Positions 7,414-16,290 of a stretch of 64,000 bases of DNA are shown here, piece after piece. The DNA lies in NCBI GenBank assembly GCA_964617825.1, contig CAZTWL010000007.1, forward strand, positions 1 through 64,000, written 5' to 3'. A model generated the notes under the pieces. The model was not told the origin of the DNA. It did not search any database and was given only the letters and a program-made list of their open reading frames with translations. Position numbers and translations under genes: made by a program. The first letter of the stretch is position 1; every line of letters starts with the position of its first letter. Source of the stretch: VSJD01 sp964617825. Its GTDB lineage: Bacteria; Verrucomicrobiota; Kiritimatiellia; JAAZAB01.

Positions 7414-10341
7414 TTATTCCTTAGCAACAACTTTGCAATTTATATCATCCAGGAGAACGGCGCCCGTGGCGCTGAAAGTCAGTCCGACTTGCGCTGTGTT
7501 TTCCTTCAGGATGGGATAATCGAAGCAATACCGTTGCCATTCGGAACTTAACCCGACTTTTTTGGAGATTGCCTCGGTTGTTGTGAAGGACATATTTCCT
7601 TCCGCATTCCGACCATAGTGGAATAACAGCAGGCTCATGGACCCATCGCCCTTGGCCCAGAACTCAGTCTGCAAGGTATCTCCCGTATTTGCCTCAAAAT
7701 AGGAGGTAATCCAGCCATTTTGCAATGCGCAGGCCAGCTTGCCGGAATGAACGTCATCGCCTGTCATGGTCAGCGTCCCTTTATTGCCTCCGTGCAGGGA
7801 CCAGTCGTTTGGGAATATAATCGGGGTGTTTCCGGATAACCAACCTTTTACCGGCAGGGCTTCCTTGATGGCGACTTTCTCGAAGCCGCCGTTTTTAAGC
7901 AGCGGTTTTCCGAAGACGGCAGACCTGAAACTTGTCGGCTGATGCCTTGCGCCATCCGCCGCCATGCTGCTGATCTCGCCCTTCTCCGGCCTGCGGCAGC
8001 GGGCGACGTTGATTTTCCAGGCGCCGCCGTCAGCTATTCTTGCGTTCAGCGAGTCAGCCCTGATTTTCATCTCGAGCACCCAGCGGTCGGGCAATACTTG
8101 GGTGGCAGCTTGGCAGTCGGCATTCCACGCCGAATCGAAGGACTCGGAAACGCACCGGGCGTCATATATCGCCGCTTTGGGGTTGACGCAAAAATGATAA
8201 TAACTTTCGCCTGAGCCGGTCGGATCGAGGGATATTTCCAGATCGTCGTCCTGCCATACGGCCGTATCCCGCATTGTATGGCGGGACGATAATTTGCCAG
8301 GCGCTGGTTCCATGGCCGTCAGCCCGACATATAAAAATTCATTATCGTACAGGAATTCGACAAAGGTCTGGTTCTTGGCCGGATTGTCCGTGCCCTCGCA
8401 AATAAAGCCGGTTGTGGCTGTTGCCTTTTTCCAGTCAAGTTCCTGCAAAATGCCGTCAACGGTAATTTCACCTTCTCTTTTCTGGATAATAGTTTCTTCG
8501 ACGCTTTTCAGCTTGTTCCAGGCCTTGTGCATCTTCTGCCAGCTAATGGCAAAATATTCGCGCTCGCGCCGGATTTTCTTCAACAGGGCCTCGTCGTTGC
8601 CGGCGGCCTTTTCGGCCTGGTCCAATAGTATGAGCAGCTCGACTTCCAGACCGGGGATTGTCAGGCATTGCCCAAGGGCGATGTCCGGTGTGCCGTAGAT
8701 CATATCGCCCGGGGTCGCCTCCCAGGCAGCAGTGAGTTTTTCCCGATATTGTTTCATTGCCGGCCAGGCTGCCCCGTAAAATTTCGAGCCCATGTCCTCA
8801 TAAACCGTGGCGTAGTCGGCATTCACATCCCAGAGGAAATAGGCCATCAGGTAAACGAACTGCCAAGTGGCCGGCCACATTTCCTTCGCCCGGCGATCAT
8901 TGTCGTAGGCCCGTCCGAAAACACCGTCCGGTGGCGTTGTTTCCGTCAAAGACCCGCGGACGCCAATCTGGTGATAATATTTCAAATCGTGGACAAAAAC
9001 ATGTTCCAAGGGCAGATAAACCACATCGCCTCCGGGCAAACAGTCGGTGTATTCATAAGTGGAGATCGGGTTGAGTTTGCCCCAATTGATTAGTATGTTC
9101 CGGAATCGTTTGTTGCTCGGGCAATTTGTGTCATCCATGCGATGCCGGTAGCAGCGCTGGTGCAGGCAGGTTACCACGGAGAAACGCTTGTCCGGGACGA
9201 TGCCGGTGGGCGGCTCCTGAAAATTCTGGTAGGCCCAGCCCTTGAGCTTAAGCTCCGGATTTTGGGCGAACGCCTTTTCGGCCATGGCATTCAGCAGCGT
9301 CCAATAGCGCGTGCTGACAAAGCGTTTTTTGCTTTCCACGGGAGGATCGAGCCTGACACAGTTCTCGCACTGGCACCAGCCCTGGCTGTCGTTGTTGCCG
9401 ATCAGGAAAGACCCGCCCCGCGGAGGCGTTTCTCCCCATTCCATGAGCTTGGCGGTCATGATTTCGACGACCTTGGGATTGGAGGTGCAGGGCTGGTAGG
9501 CCTGGCCGCCAAAGTTGCGCTTGCCGGGAGCGACATCCAAACGTCCGGATTGCGGAATGCGTTTGCCGTCTTTCAAACAGAAATATTCGGGGTGTTCATC
9601 GAAAAGATTGTCGCTGATCAGGTAGGAGAAGGAATGCCCGCCGTCGACGTTCTCGTCTCCGCGTTTGGCCCTTTCCTCCGGGTGCCAGCCTTTGCGTCCG
9701 TTCTTGCTGGTTTCGATTTGCATGCCGTTCCGGACCATCCAGTCCCAGGTATCGATAGATTTTGAATTTACGTTGGCGCAGCAAAGGTTCAAAGTGCGCG
9801 ACTGGAATGATGGATTGACGACGGTCACGCCGGAGCCGATCGAAAAATCCGGGCTTTTGGGACAGTATTCGCCCTCGGTCCCTGGCAGGAACCACCTGAC
9901 TTGGCCGGATTGCTTGAGCAGGCCGTAGACGCCATATAAGACTCCGCGTGGATGTCGTCCGACGATGCGCAATCCTTTGCCGTCAGCTGCCAGGAGGTAA
10001 CCATCCTCGGCAAGCGTCTTGGCGCACGTCTTCATTTTCGATGTCAAAGGAATGCTTTTGGAGCCGAGTGTGCCGATGTAGATGTTGTATTTTTCCTGCG
10101 AAGGAGCGGTGGTCGTCTCGATTTTCGCGCCGGTAATTTTCTCGATATAGGCGCAGAGTTCCGCCGCCGAGTGCTTCTCGATCACCCCGGCATTTTCCGG
10201 CAGGATCAGGCAGCTGGTCGCTTTCCCGTCTTTCACCAGGGAATAGCTTGCCTCCGGAACCGGACCGGTTGCGCATGAAGTCAGCAAAGCGGCGGCGCAA
10301 CAGGTCAGGACGATGTCAAATGATATGACCATGTTTTTCAT
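7414..10341 (-). CDS. DUF4838-type lipoprotein with CBM9-like and C-terminal jelly-roll modules
   Basis: A 975-residue predicted lipoprotein: the signal peptide ends in the lipobox LLTSC with Cys23. The modules in order are as follows. The glucuronidase-like N-domain spans about residues 35-165 (EKHSAAELCAYIEKITGAKI; GVLYGVYGLLKQSGQVRWFLPG). The barrel follows, with GWCQCENC near residue 320. A CBM9-like domain spans about 627-800 (ITVDGILQELDWKKA, WQDDDLEISLDPTG). A jelly-roll domain spans about 825-975 (NGGFEKVAIKEALPVKGWLSGN, then VLLDDINCKV). AAAGGAAA precedes the ATG. It shares its full layout with the proteins at 31374, 39736 and 47161. The likely role is a surface or periplasmic glycan-binding hydrolase. 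Confidence 0.85.
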   Translation of the reverse strand: MKNMVISFDIVLTCCAAALLTSCATGPVPEASYSLVKDGKATSCLILPENAGVIEKHSAAELCAYIEKITGAKIETTTAPSQEKYNIYIGTLGSKSIPLTSKMKTCAKTLAEDGYLLAADGKGLRIVGRHPRGVLYGVYGLLKQSGQVRWFLPGTEGEYCPKSPDFSIGSGVTVVNPSFQSRTLNLCCANVNSKSIDTWDWMVRNGMQIETSKNGRKGWHPEERAKRGDENVDGGHSFSYLISDNLFDEHPEYFCLKDGKRIPQSGRLDVAPGKRNFGGQAYQPCTSNPKVVEIMTAKLMEWGETPPRGGSFLIGNNDSQGWCQCENCVRLDPPVESKKRFVSTRYWTLLNAMAEKAFAQNPELKLKGWAYQNFQEPPTGIVPDKRFSVVTCLHQRCYRHRMDDTNCPSNKRFRNILINWGKLNPISTYEYTDCLPGGDVVYLPLEHVFVHDLKYYHQIGVRGSLTETTPPDGVFGRAYDNDRRAKEMWPATWQFVYLMAYFLWDVNADYATVYEDMGSKFYGAAWPAMKQYREKLTAAWEATPGDMIYGTPDIALGQCLTIPGLEVELLILLDQAEKAAGNDEALLKKIRREREYFAISWQKMHKAWNKLKSVEETIIQKREGEITVDGILQELDWKKATATTGFICEGTDNPAKNQTFVEFLYDNEFLYVGLTAMEPAPGKLSSRHTMRDTAVWQDDDLEISLDPTGSGESYYHFCVNPKAAIYDARCVSESFDSAWNADCQAATQVLPDRWVLEMKIRADSLNARIADGGAWKINVARCRRPEKGEISSMAADGARHQPTSFRSAVFGKPLLKNGGFEKVAIKEALPVKGWLSGNTPIIFPNDWSLHGGNKGTLTMTGDDVHSGKLACALQNGWITSYFEANTGDTLQTEFWAKGDGSMSLLLFHYGRNAEGNMSFTTTEAISKKVGLSSEWQRYCFDYPILKENTAQVGLTFSATGAVLLDDINCKVVAKE

Positions 10342-10404
10342 GTTTTTCCTTTCCGACCGTTATCGTATCCATGATCAATCGTACGTTGACGGCTAAAACC
10401 AAAG

Positions 10405-11601
10405 TTATGGCGGGCCGCCCTGAGCGGAGGGCAGCGGGAACGTGCCTGTGTCGCGTAAAAGAGCCTGGGCCATCGCCTTCAGGAGTTGCGGGCCGCGGCG
10501 AAACAGCTCATGGGGACCGCACATACCGGCATTGACGTGAAAAAGGACCGCCAGAGTCCCGAATGCGCTTGCCGCCTGGTATTCGATAAACTTTTCGGAG
10601 AGGAACTCCCCGCCTTTTGGCGCAGGATATGAAGGACAGTCGAAACGGAAGCGTTCCTGAAGCGCGTGCAATGCCGCCCGCCGGCGCGGGTCATTGTAGT
10701 TATTAACGAAGAGTGCGGCCCCGTCGTACGTTGGCGGGGTGTAGGCAAGGCAGCCCAGACCGGCGTGCAGATCGAGAAGGACATCAGGCTTGAATTCCGT
10801 TTGCAGCCATTGCCACAGTATGCGATTTTCCGCAGCGCGGGGCTTGGAACCTTCGGCAACTCCGGCAAAGTCCTCCGCCAAATCGATGTCCTGGGCATTG
10901 GCCCCGCTCAGTCCCCGCGCGTTACCATCGGGATTGATCATCGGGATGACTGCGAAATCGAAATGGCCGAGAATCTCCCGCGCCTCCGCGATGGGCGAGA
11001 GAAGATACTCTGCGATACCCAGGGCCGCCACGCAACCGCCATGTTCCGAGGGGTGCTGTCCGGCCATGACCAAAAAGCGCGGCAATCCGCGGGATGACCC
11101 CGGCAGAAGCAAGACTGGGATTTCACGACCTTCGACACTGACTCCCAGGACGTGGTTCCTCATCCGTGGCCCGTGATTTTGCGCGAGGGTTTTTGTCCAG
11201 GCCAGGAGATTCGAGTAAGGCAATGGCGGATTCGTTGCAAAATACAACCCCGTTCCGGACTCGATGGCAATATGCGCCTCGAACCAATCGCCGTGAAAAA
11301 TGACGGCGTTCCCGGACACTTCGCGGAAGGGTAGCCAGCCGTCGCACGTGTCCGGCCTTATCCAAAGCGTTGACGGAAAATGCGTGCGAAAATACCGTCG
11401 GCCCGCGTCGCCAAGCTCAGCGTCAGGATGCACGTCCAGCTGAAGAAGGGCGCCTGGTTCCCCGGGCTCAGGGACAATGTGCGCGCAAAAGTATTTGGTG
11501 TAGCCCGAGGCGTCGCCGGAAGTTTCCAGACGCCAGTGGGACTTGGCGAGCTTGGCGACCCGCTTGCCCCCGCCGCATTCGAAGTCGACGTTGATTCTCA
11601 T
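10405..11601 (-). CDS. M14-family zinc carboxypeptidase-like protein
   Basis: About 398 residues. An N-terminal beta-sandwich like that of cytosolic M14 carboxypeptidases comes first (INVDFECGGG ... YTKYFCAHIVP). The zinc peptidase domain has the HxxE metal motif in GQHPSEHGG, the substrate-binding NPDGNARG, and the third zinc histidine in LLDLHAG. I chose the ATG at 11599-11601 because AGGTGG lies eight bases upstream; the frame also offers a GTG at 11613 without a ribosome binding site. There is no signal peptide. It is an odd member of a glycosidase cluster and sits 63 bases before the DUF4838 lipoprotein gene. It may trim amino acids or amides from glycopeptides; that role is inference. 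Confidence 0.85.
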   Translation of the reverse strand: MRINVDFECGGGKRVAKLAKSHWRLETSGDASGYTKYFCAHIVPEPGEPGALLQLDVHPDAELGDAGRRYFRTHFPSTLWIRPDTCDGWLPFREVSGNAVIFHGDWFEAHIAIESGTGLYFATNPPLPYSNLLAWTKTLAQNHGPRMRNHVLGVSVEGREIPVLLLPGSSRGLPRFLVMAGQHPSEHGGCVAALGIAEYLLSPIAEAREILGHFDFAVIPMINPDGNARGLSGANAQDIDLAEDFAGVAEGSKPRAAENRILWQWLQTEFKPDVLLDLHAGLGCLAYTPPTYDGAALFVNNYNDPRRRAALHALQERFRFDCPSYPAPKGGEFLSEKFIEYQAASAFGTLAVLFHVNAGMCGPHELFRRGPQLLKAMAQALLRDTGTFPLPSAQGGPP

Positions 11602-11744
11602 CGGCTGCGCCACCTAGTTGTTCTATTTGCCGCGCATTGCGTTAATAAAGCGGTTTGTATGAATTGCCGAATTAAGTTTGAAGAAAATATGCCGGGCGCA
11701 CAGCCGGAAATATGGCCGCATGGCGGGTGCTTTCCCGTGAAGGA

Positions 11745-13871
11745 TTAATTGTTTCGGAAAAGAACGATTGCCTGCTGGCCGCTCATTTCAAAATCCAATG
11801 TCCGTTTTGTTCTGCCGGCTGCGGGGCGATATTGTTTTTGAGTTACGATATCGGTGAAACAATCGGCGCCCAGCCGTTCGGCGGCAAAATTCAGCCTGAA
11901 CTTCAAACTCTGCTTGTTGAAATTGGATAAAACAAGGCCGTCAACGGTGCGGTTATCGACCGTTACCGGATAAACTCCAAGAGCTCCGCAGAGCGAGTCG
12001 GATTCCGCCTCGGGTTCCAGGTTGTACAGCGGGGCGATGCCGGCATTTTCGCCAATAAAATCGCGAAGCATGTCCCGCAAAACGCGCGATTGCCAACCGT
12101 AATTGCGCAGCATGATCGAACCGAAGAACAGCGTTCGGCCCCGTCCGTACCGATGGCTGATCGCTGCCGGGGCGCCGTCGCGATAATGAGCGATAATTTC
12201 CGTATCGTTCAAAGGGGTGATCGCCTCCCTGAAATCGGAAGCCGACTCCAGGATAGTTCCGCTGTTCAGGATCATCCGGTCGTCGTCTTCCAGCACGCCC
12301 ATATCCACGGCCTGGAAACCAAACACTTCGTCGAGTCCGGCGCCGGGCGTTTTTTGCCAGTATTGCATGCAATAATGGTCTTTGAGCGCGAAGGCCGCCT
12401 CGGCGATCACGATCCCGCCGTTTTGCACGTATTCCCTGAGGGCTGCGCCGATTGCGGGCGTCACAAATGGGCAGAAAGGAATTAACAACGCTTTAAAGCG
12501 CGACAAGGTTCCATCAAAGAGCTGGGAATCCATTAAATATTCCATGGAAAAGCCGCCATCTTTGAGGATCATCAGGCTGTTATCGCGGGTTGCCATGCAA
12601 TAATTCTTCTTTGGATCATGAAAGCCTTCCACCGCCGACAGCCGGTACATTTTCATGTCATGCAGCACGCCGACCTGCCCCGCAAACGGGTGGGATTGCA
12701 AAATGCGGCCGCTGTTATGGCGAATGATATTCGACCGCCGGCCCGCTCTGCGCAGGCGTTCGGTAGGCGAACCGTCCCAGCCGGTCAAACTGGCCTGGCA
12801 GGCGTGGCCGCCGGAAATGCGCGTGCGATAGATCCAGCTCAAAATCATGGTGGCGCCGTTGGCAACGAAAGCCCAGTCCCTGACTTCCGCCAGGCCGGGG
12901 TCCCCTGGTCGCGCATTGCCATCGAAGGGGCGCGGGCCGCTGTCGGTTTCGATAATCCGCACTTTTTCTTCCGGCTGCCGTCCGACTCTTGCCGACTGCA
13001 TATAGATGCTGATCCATTTGCTCGTCTCGCGGGCATCGTAGGGATTACGTTCGACGTAAGCGGAAATGCCGCTTTGATCCACCTTGATTTTGGTGAAATC
13101 CCGCGCATGCACGCCCATGACATTCAAGCTGGTCGGATGGGCTGGATCGATTTCATGAACCAATCGGTTTACCCAGTTGACCTGTTCGATCAAATGCTCC
13201 TCGCAAAATTCCAGCCAATCGAGCTGCTGGGCCTTGCATACGTGATTTTCTTCCGCCGGCGCGGGCATGACATCCTTCCAGGACGGAAACTCGATCGGAA
13301 ACAATGTTCCCCAGTTGGCGTTGAGTTCTTCCAGGCGGGCGTATCTTTTTTGCAGCCATTCCTGGAACAAACGCACCGTGTGGCGGCAATAGCAGGGATT
13401 GCCGGCCGGTTCGTTCCAGACCGCCCAGCATTCCAGGGCCAGGTGCGTGGCATAGCGCTTGACGACGGCACGCATGAATTCTTCCGCCTTCTGCCGATAA
13501 ACCGGGTCGTCATTGCAGAGCAGCATGTTCGGGGATGCCGGCAGCGGCGCCAGGAGGGGGTTGTTAATCCGGCGCTGACAATTATATTTGTGAATCAGCC
13601 AGGGCGGCGGACGAAACCCCTGCAAATTGTCGAAAAGACCGCCCAGGTTCAAAGTCACCTTGAGATCGTACTTTGCGGCCAGTTCCAGCGAATAATCGAG
13701 CTCCTTAAAATCGCGGAAACCTTCCTTGATTTCGATCCGGTTCCAGGCGACGAAGGCCCGGTAGGCGTTAAGGCCCAGATCGCGCATCTGTTTCATCCCA
13801 TCTTCCCATTGTTCCATGGGCACATGCGCATCCAGCGCCAGCGGAACGAAACTGCCTCCATACAAAAACAT
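11745..13871 (-). CDS. GH42-like beta-galactosidase-type glycoside hydrolase
   Basis: A 708-residue protein. The first 400 residues form a GH-A clan barrel: LGLNAYRAFVAWNRIE, ALECWAVWNEPAG with the probable acid/base Glu154, and RIIETDSGPRPFDG, where the Glu is a candidate nucleophile. A trimerisation-like domain (LSRFKALLIPFCPFVTPAI, EYVQNGGIVIAEAAFAL) and a beta-sandwich tail follow, as in GH42 enzymes. Start choice: ATG codons lie at 13886 and 13871, and AAGGA seven bases before 13871 favours the shorter form. The open frame continues far upstream to 14561 over the neighbouring gene, which I regard as chance. No signal peptide is seen. Substrate is uncertain. Confidence 0.82.
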   Translation of the reverse strand: MFLYGGSFVPLALDAHVPMEQWEDGMKQMRDLGLNAYRAFVAWNRIEIKEGFRDFKELDYSLELAAKYDLKVTLNLGGLFDNLQGFRPPPWLIHKYNCQRRINNPLLAPLPASPNMLLCNDDPVYRQKAEEFMRAVVKRYATHLALECWAVWNEPAGNPCYCRHTVRLFQEWLQKRYARLEELNANWGTLFPIEFPSWKDVMPAPAEENHVCKAQQLDWLEFCEEHLIEQVNWVNRLVHEIDPAHPTSLNVMGVHARDFTKIKVDQSGISAYVERNPYDARETSKWISIYMQSARVGRQPEEKVRIIETDSGPRPFDGNARPGDPGLAEVRDWAFVANGATMILSWIYRTRISGGHACQASLTGWDGSPTERLRRAGRRSNIIRHNSGRILQSHPFAGQVGVLHDMKMYRLSAVEGFHDPKKNYCMATRDNSLMILKDGGFSMEYLMDSQLFDGTLSRFKALLIPFCPFVTPAIGAALREYVQNGGIVIAEAAFALKDHYCMQYWQKTPGAGLDEVFGFQAVDMGVLEDDDRMILNSGTILESASDFREAITPLNDTEIIAHYRDGAPAAISHRYGRGRTLFFGSIMLRNYGWQSRVLRDMLRDFIGENAGIAPLYNLEPEAESDSLCGALGVYPVTVDNRTVDGLVLSNFNKQSLKFRLNFAAERLGADCFTDIVTQKQYRPAAGRTKRTLDFEMSGQQAIVLFRNN

Positions 13872-14332
13872 GGTTTTTTCCTTCATGGTTTCTGCGAATG
13901 AATTGCGCAACGAACGTTTAGAATCACAGACTATCAGGTATGGCGGTCGATAATCAAACCCTGTTTTGCGTGGCCGCTCGATCCAGGCATGGCGGGTTGG
14001 TATTCGCGGAGGCAGAAATAGGCGCGCGGCGGGGAAATATTGGTCACCACGGATGGTCGATACAACCACGGCCGGGCGCCTGTCGGAAACTTTGTCTTGG
14101 CCGGAAAGACGGATTGGCATGCTGCCATGCCTGGTTATAATTTTCTTGAAGGCAGGGCGAAGCCCCCACGGAGACGAATGATTTGTTTGTCCGCGCATTG
14201 AACGGGTGTTGTTGTTTCGTCCGATCCCGGGCGCATTTTGTTTGCCAGGAACCGGAGCGAACAATCGCTTCGTTCGGTCTTTCGCGCGGGCAGAACTTCC
14301 GGCGATGCATGGAGCAATAATCGGCGGCGCTC
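13872..14332. other. 461-base gap without a recognisable gene
   Basis: This gap lies between the oxidoreductase and the GH42-like gene, both on the minus strand. Short open frames cross it on both strands, but none resembles a known protein or has a convincing ribosome binding site. Its length makes it a plausible place for a promoter of the GH42-like gene. I could not identify clear -35/-10 elements or a terminator. Confidence 0.4.
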
Positions 14333-15361
14333 TTAGACCTTCGCCACTTTGCCGGCCAGGGCCCGGTCGCAAACCAGGGTCAGATGCAGGGTCTTCAAGC
14401 CATCGGCATAATCCGAAGGATTCTTGCTCCAGTCCCCCGTAGCGACCTGCTTGAGGAAGATCTCGTTCTCGAATTCGTAGATGCTCCGCTTTTCCTGCTG
14501 AAACTGGAGCGGCGCGGGCGGCGGGGTCTTTTTCTTGCCCTTGCCGGCGGTCAAGTCGCAAGCGGCCGCCACCGGCACATCGCTGGTCAGGCTGCCGGTG
14601 TTCAAGTTGACGCGGAAAAGATTTTTTTCGCCGCTGATTAAAAATTCGTTGCGCCAGCGATCGGCGACCCAGCTATGCATGTGAACGGTGACAACGCCGC
14701 TCTTCATGGTTAAAAGCAGGCCGATGGTTTCCTCGACCGTATACCCGGCTTTCTTCTTATGCACCGGATTGGCGGCGATGCCGCGCACTTCGCTCACTTC
14801 GCCGAAGAGATAGCGCAGGACGTCGAGGTTGTGCGTAGCCTGGTCGATCAGGGCGCCGCCGGATTTCGCTTTGTCATAAAACCATTTCGGCAAGCCCATG
14901 CTCAGGCTCACATTACAGGCATAAAACGAATTGATCAGGTGAATCCGGTCGCCGGCGACGGCTTTGCGCACGGCCTGCACCACCGGCGTCGAACGGAAGA
15001 CGTAGCCAATTTGAACTTTAGCCTTGCGGCGGCGGAGTTCGGCGTCGATCCGGCGGGCGCTGGCCTCGCTACGCTCAACCGGCTTCTCGCAAAAGACGGG
15101 AATGCCCCTGTCGGCACAGGCCAGCAAAGGACCGCGGCGGACCGAAGGCGGGGTGCAGATCCAGACGGCGTCGGGTTTGACTTGCGCCAACATTGTATTG
15201 TAGTCGGTGAAAATGTCGCCGCCGAATTCCTTCTGGCGGTTCAAGGCGTGTTCGCGTACGATATCGCACAACGCGATAATTTTAACGTCTTTGCGCTTGC
15301 GCAAAAAACCCAAGTGGGCGCCGGATATGCTGCCGGTTCCAATAAAACAAGCTTTGATCAT
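14333..15361 (-). CDS. Gfo/Idh/MocA-family NAD(P)-dependent oxidoreductase
   Basis: A 342-residue protein with the family's classic marks. The N-terminal dinucleotide-binding loop is GTGSISGAH (residues 8-16), the active-site motif is CEKP near residue 93, and the C-terminal domain has GGALIDQATHNLDVLRYLFGE, whose histidine is the usual catalytic site. Members oxidise or reduce sugars and sugar derivatives with NAD(P). AGGAAG precedes the ATG. It lies 18 bases after the isomerase-like gene, so the two are probably translated from one message and act on the same released sugar. The specific sugar cannot be told. Confidence 0.92.
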   Translation of the reverse strand: MIKACFIGTGSISGAHLGFLRKRKDVKIIALCDIVREHALNRQKEFGGDIFTDYNTMLAQVKPDAVWICTPPSVRRGPLLACADRGIPVFCEKPVERSEASARRIDAELRRRKAKVQIGYVFRSTPVVQAVRKAVAGDRIHLINSFYACNVSLSMGLPKWFYDKAKSGGALIDQATHNLDVLRYLFGEVSEVRGIAANPVHKKKAGYTVEETIGLLLTMKSGVVTVHMHSWVADRWRNEFLISGEKNLFRVNLNTGSLTSDVPVAAACDLTAGKGKKKTPPPAPLQFQQEKRSIYEFENEIFLKQVATGDWSKNPSDYADGLKTLHLTLVCDRALAGKVAKV

Positions 15362-15379
15362 TGGAAATTCTTCCTGTTT

Positions 15380-16192
15380 TTAGAGTGCCTTCAAGTATTC
15401 GATCGTTTCCAAAATATCCTTTGCCTGCTGTTCTCCGGAAATTTCGCGTTCGATGATGAATTCGCCGGAGAACCCGATTTCCTTGAGCCGGCTCGCAAAT
15501 TCGGGAAAGCGCACCCGCCCGGTCCCGACCTTGACTTCCTTGCCGAGCTTCATGGGATCCGTCGGATAGAGGCCATCCTTGGCGTGGATATTACGGACAT
15601 ATTTGCCGAACACGTCGAGAGCGTCGATCGGATTGCCCTTGCCGTACAAAATAAGATTGGCCGGATCGAGGTTGATCCCAAGGTTGGGCATGTTGACTTC
15701 CTGGATCATGCGCAAAAGCGTAACGGGCGTTTCCTGGCCGGTTTCAAACCAAAATTCCATTCCATATTGCTGGAGGCGTTCGGCAATATGGCGCACGGCC
15801 ACGGCGACTTCGTGAAAGAGAGGGTCAAAAGCGCCTTCCGGAATGAAACCGCAATGGGTAATGATTGCCGGCAGCCCCATCTTATGGGCAAAATCGGCGC
15901 CTTTGAGAAGCTCCGACATCCGGCGTTCGCGGTATGCCACCGGTACCAGGCCGAGGGCGAGGGGCCCGGTTGTGAAATTCCACGGATTGGGTTGGCAATA
16001 ACCAGCCCAAAAGGCGGTGATGTGAATGCCCTTGCACTTGGCCTCGTCCGCCACTTTGGTTGCCAGCGCGTCGGTCCAGATCTCGGAATTCCAGCTTACC
16101 AGCTGGCAGACGTTTAAGTTGTATTTCTTCAATCCGTCGAAACATGGTTTGTCGTTATGCAAACCGGTGATGACGCCAATCTTGTTTTTCAT
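15380..16192 (-). CDS. Sugar phosphate isomerase/epimerase-like TIM barrel
   Basis: A 270-residue AP-endonuclease-2/xylose-isomerase-like barrel. Probable metal ligands are the Glu in WFETGQET, the Asp in GINLDPANL, the His in RNIHAKDG and the late Glu in IIEREISG. AAAGGAT precedes the ATG. It lies between the SASA esterase gene (98 bases upstream) and the oxidoreductase gene (18 bases downstream), all on the same strand. An oxidoreductase plus isomerase pair commonly converts an unusual sugar into one that enters central metabolism. Substrate is unknown. Confidence 0.9.
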   Translation of the reverse strand: MKNKIGVITGLHNDKPCFDGLKKYNLNVCQLVSWNSEIWTDALATKVADEAKCKGIHITAFWAGYCQPNPWNFTTGPLALGLVPVAYRERRMSELLKGADFAHKMGLPAIITHCGFIPEGAFDPLFHEVAVAVRHIAERLQQYGMEFWFETGQETPVTLLRMIQEVNMPNLGINLDPANLILYGKGNPIDALDVFGKYVRNIHAKDGLYPTDPMKLGKEVKVGTGRVRFPEFASRLKEIGFSGEFIIEREISGEQQAKDILETIEYLKAL

Positions 16193-16290
16193 GCCGGATC
16201 CTTTCTAAAGGGTTACAGCCATATTGGATTGAAGACCCGAAATGTCAATTCAAAAAGCTGTATTGTCCAGATGGCCTTTGCCCGGTTGCC

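Noticed and set aside
12618..13901. 427-codon plus-strand frame
   Set aside because: It is antisense to the GH42-like gene, whose barrel motifs are convincing.
13872..14561. N-terminal extension of the GH42-like protein by up to 230 codons
   Set aside because: The extra sequence has no similarity to GH42, overlaps the oxidoreductase gene, and a good ribosome binding site favours the ATG at 13871.
14759..16117. 452-codon plus-strand frame crossing two genes
   Set aside because: It runs antisense to both the oxidoreductase and the isomerase-like gene, which have clear family motifs. It is a shadow frame.
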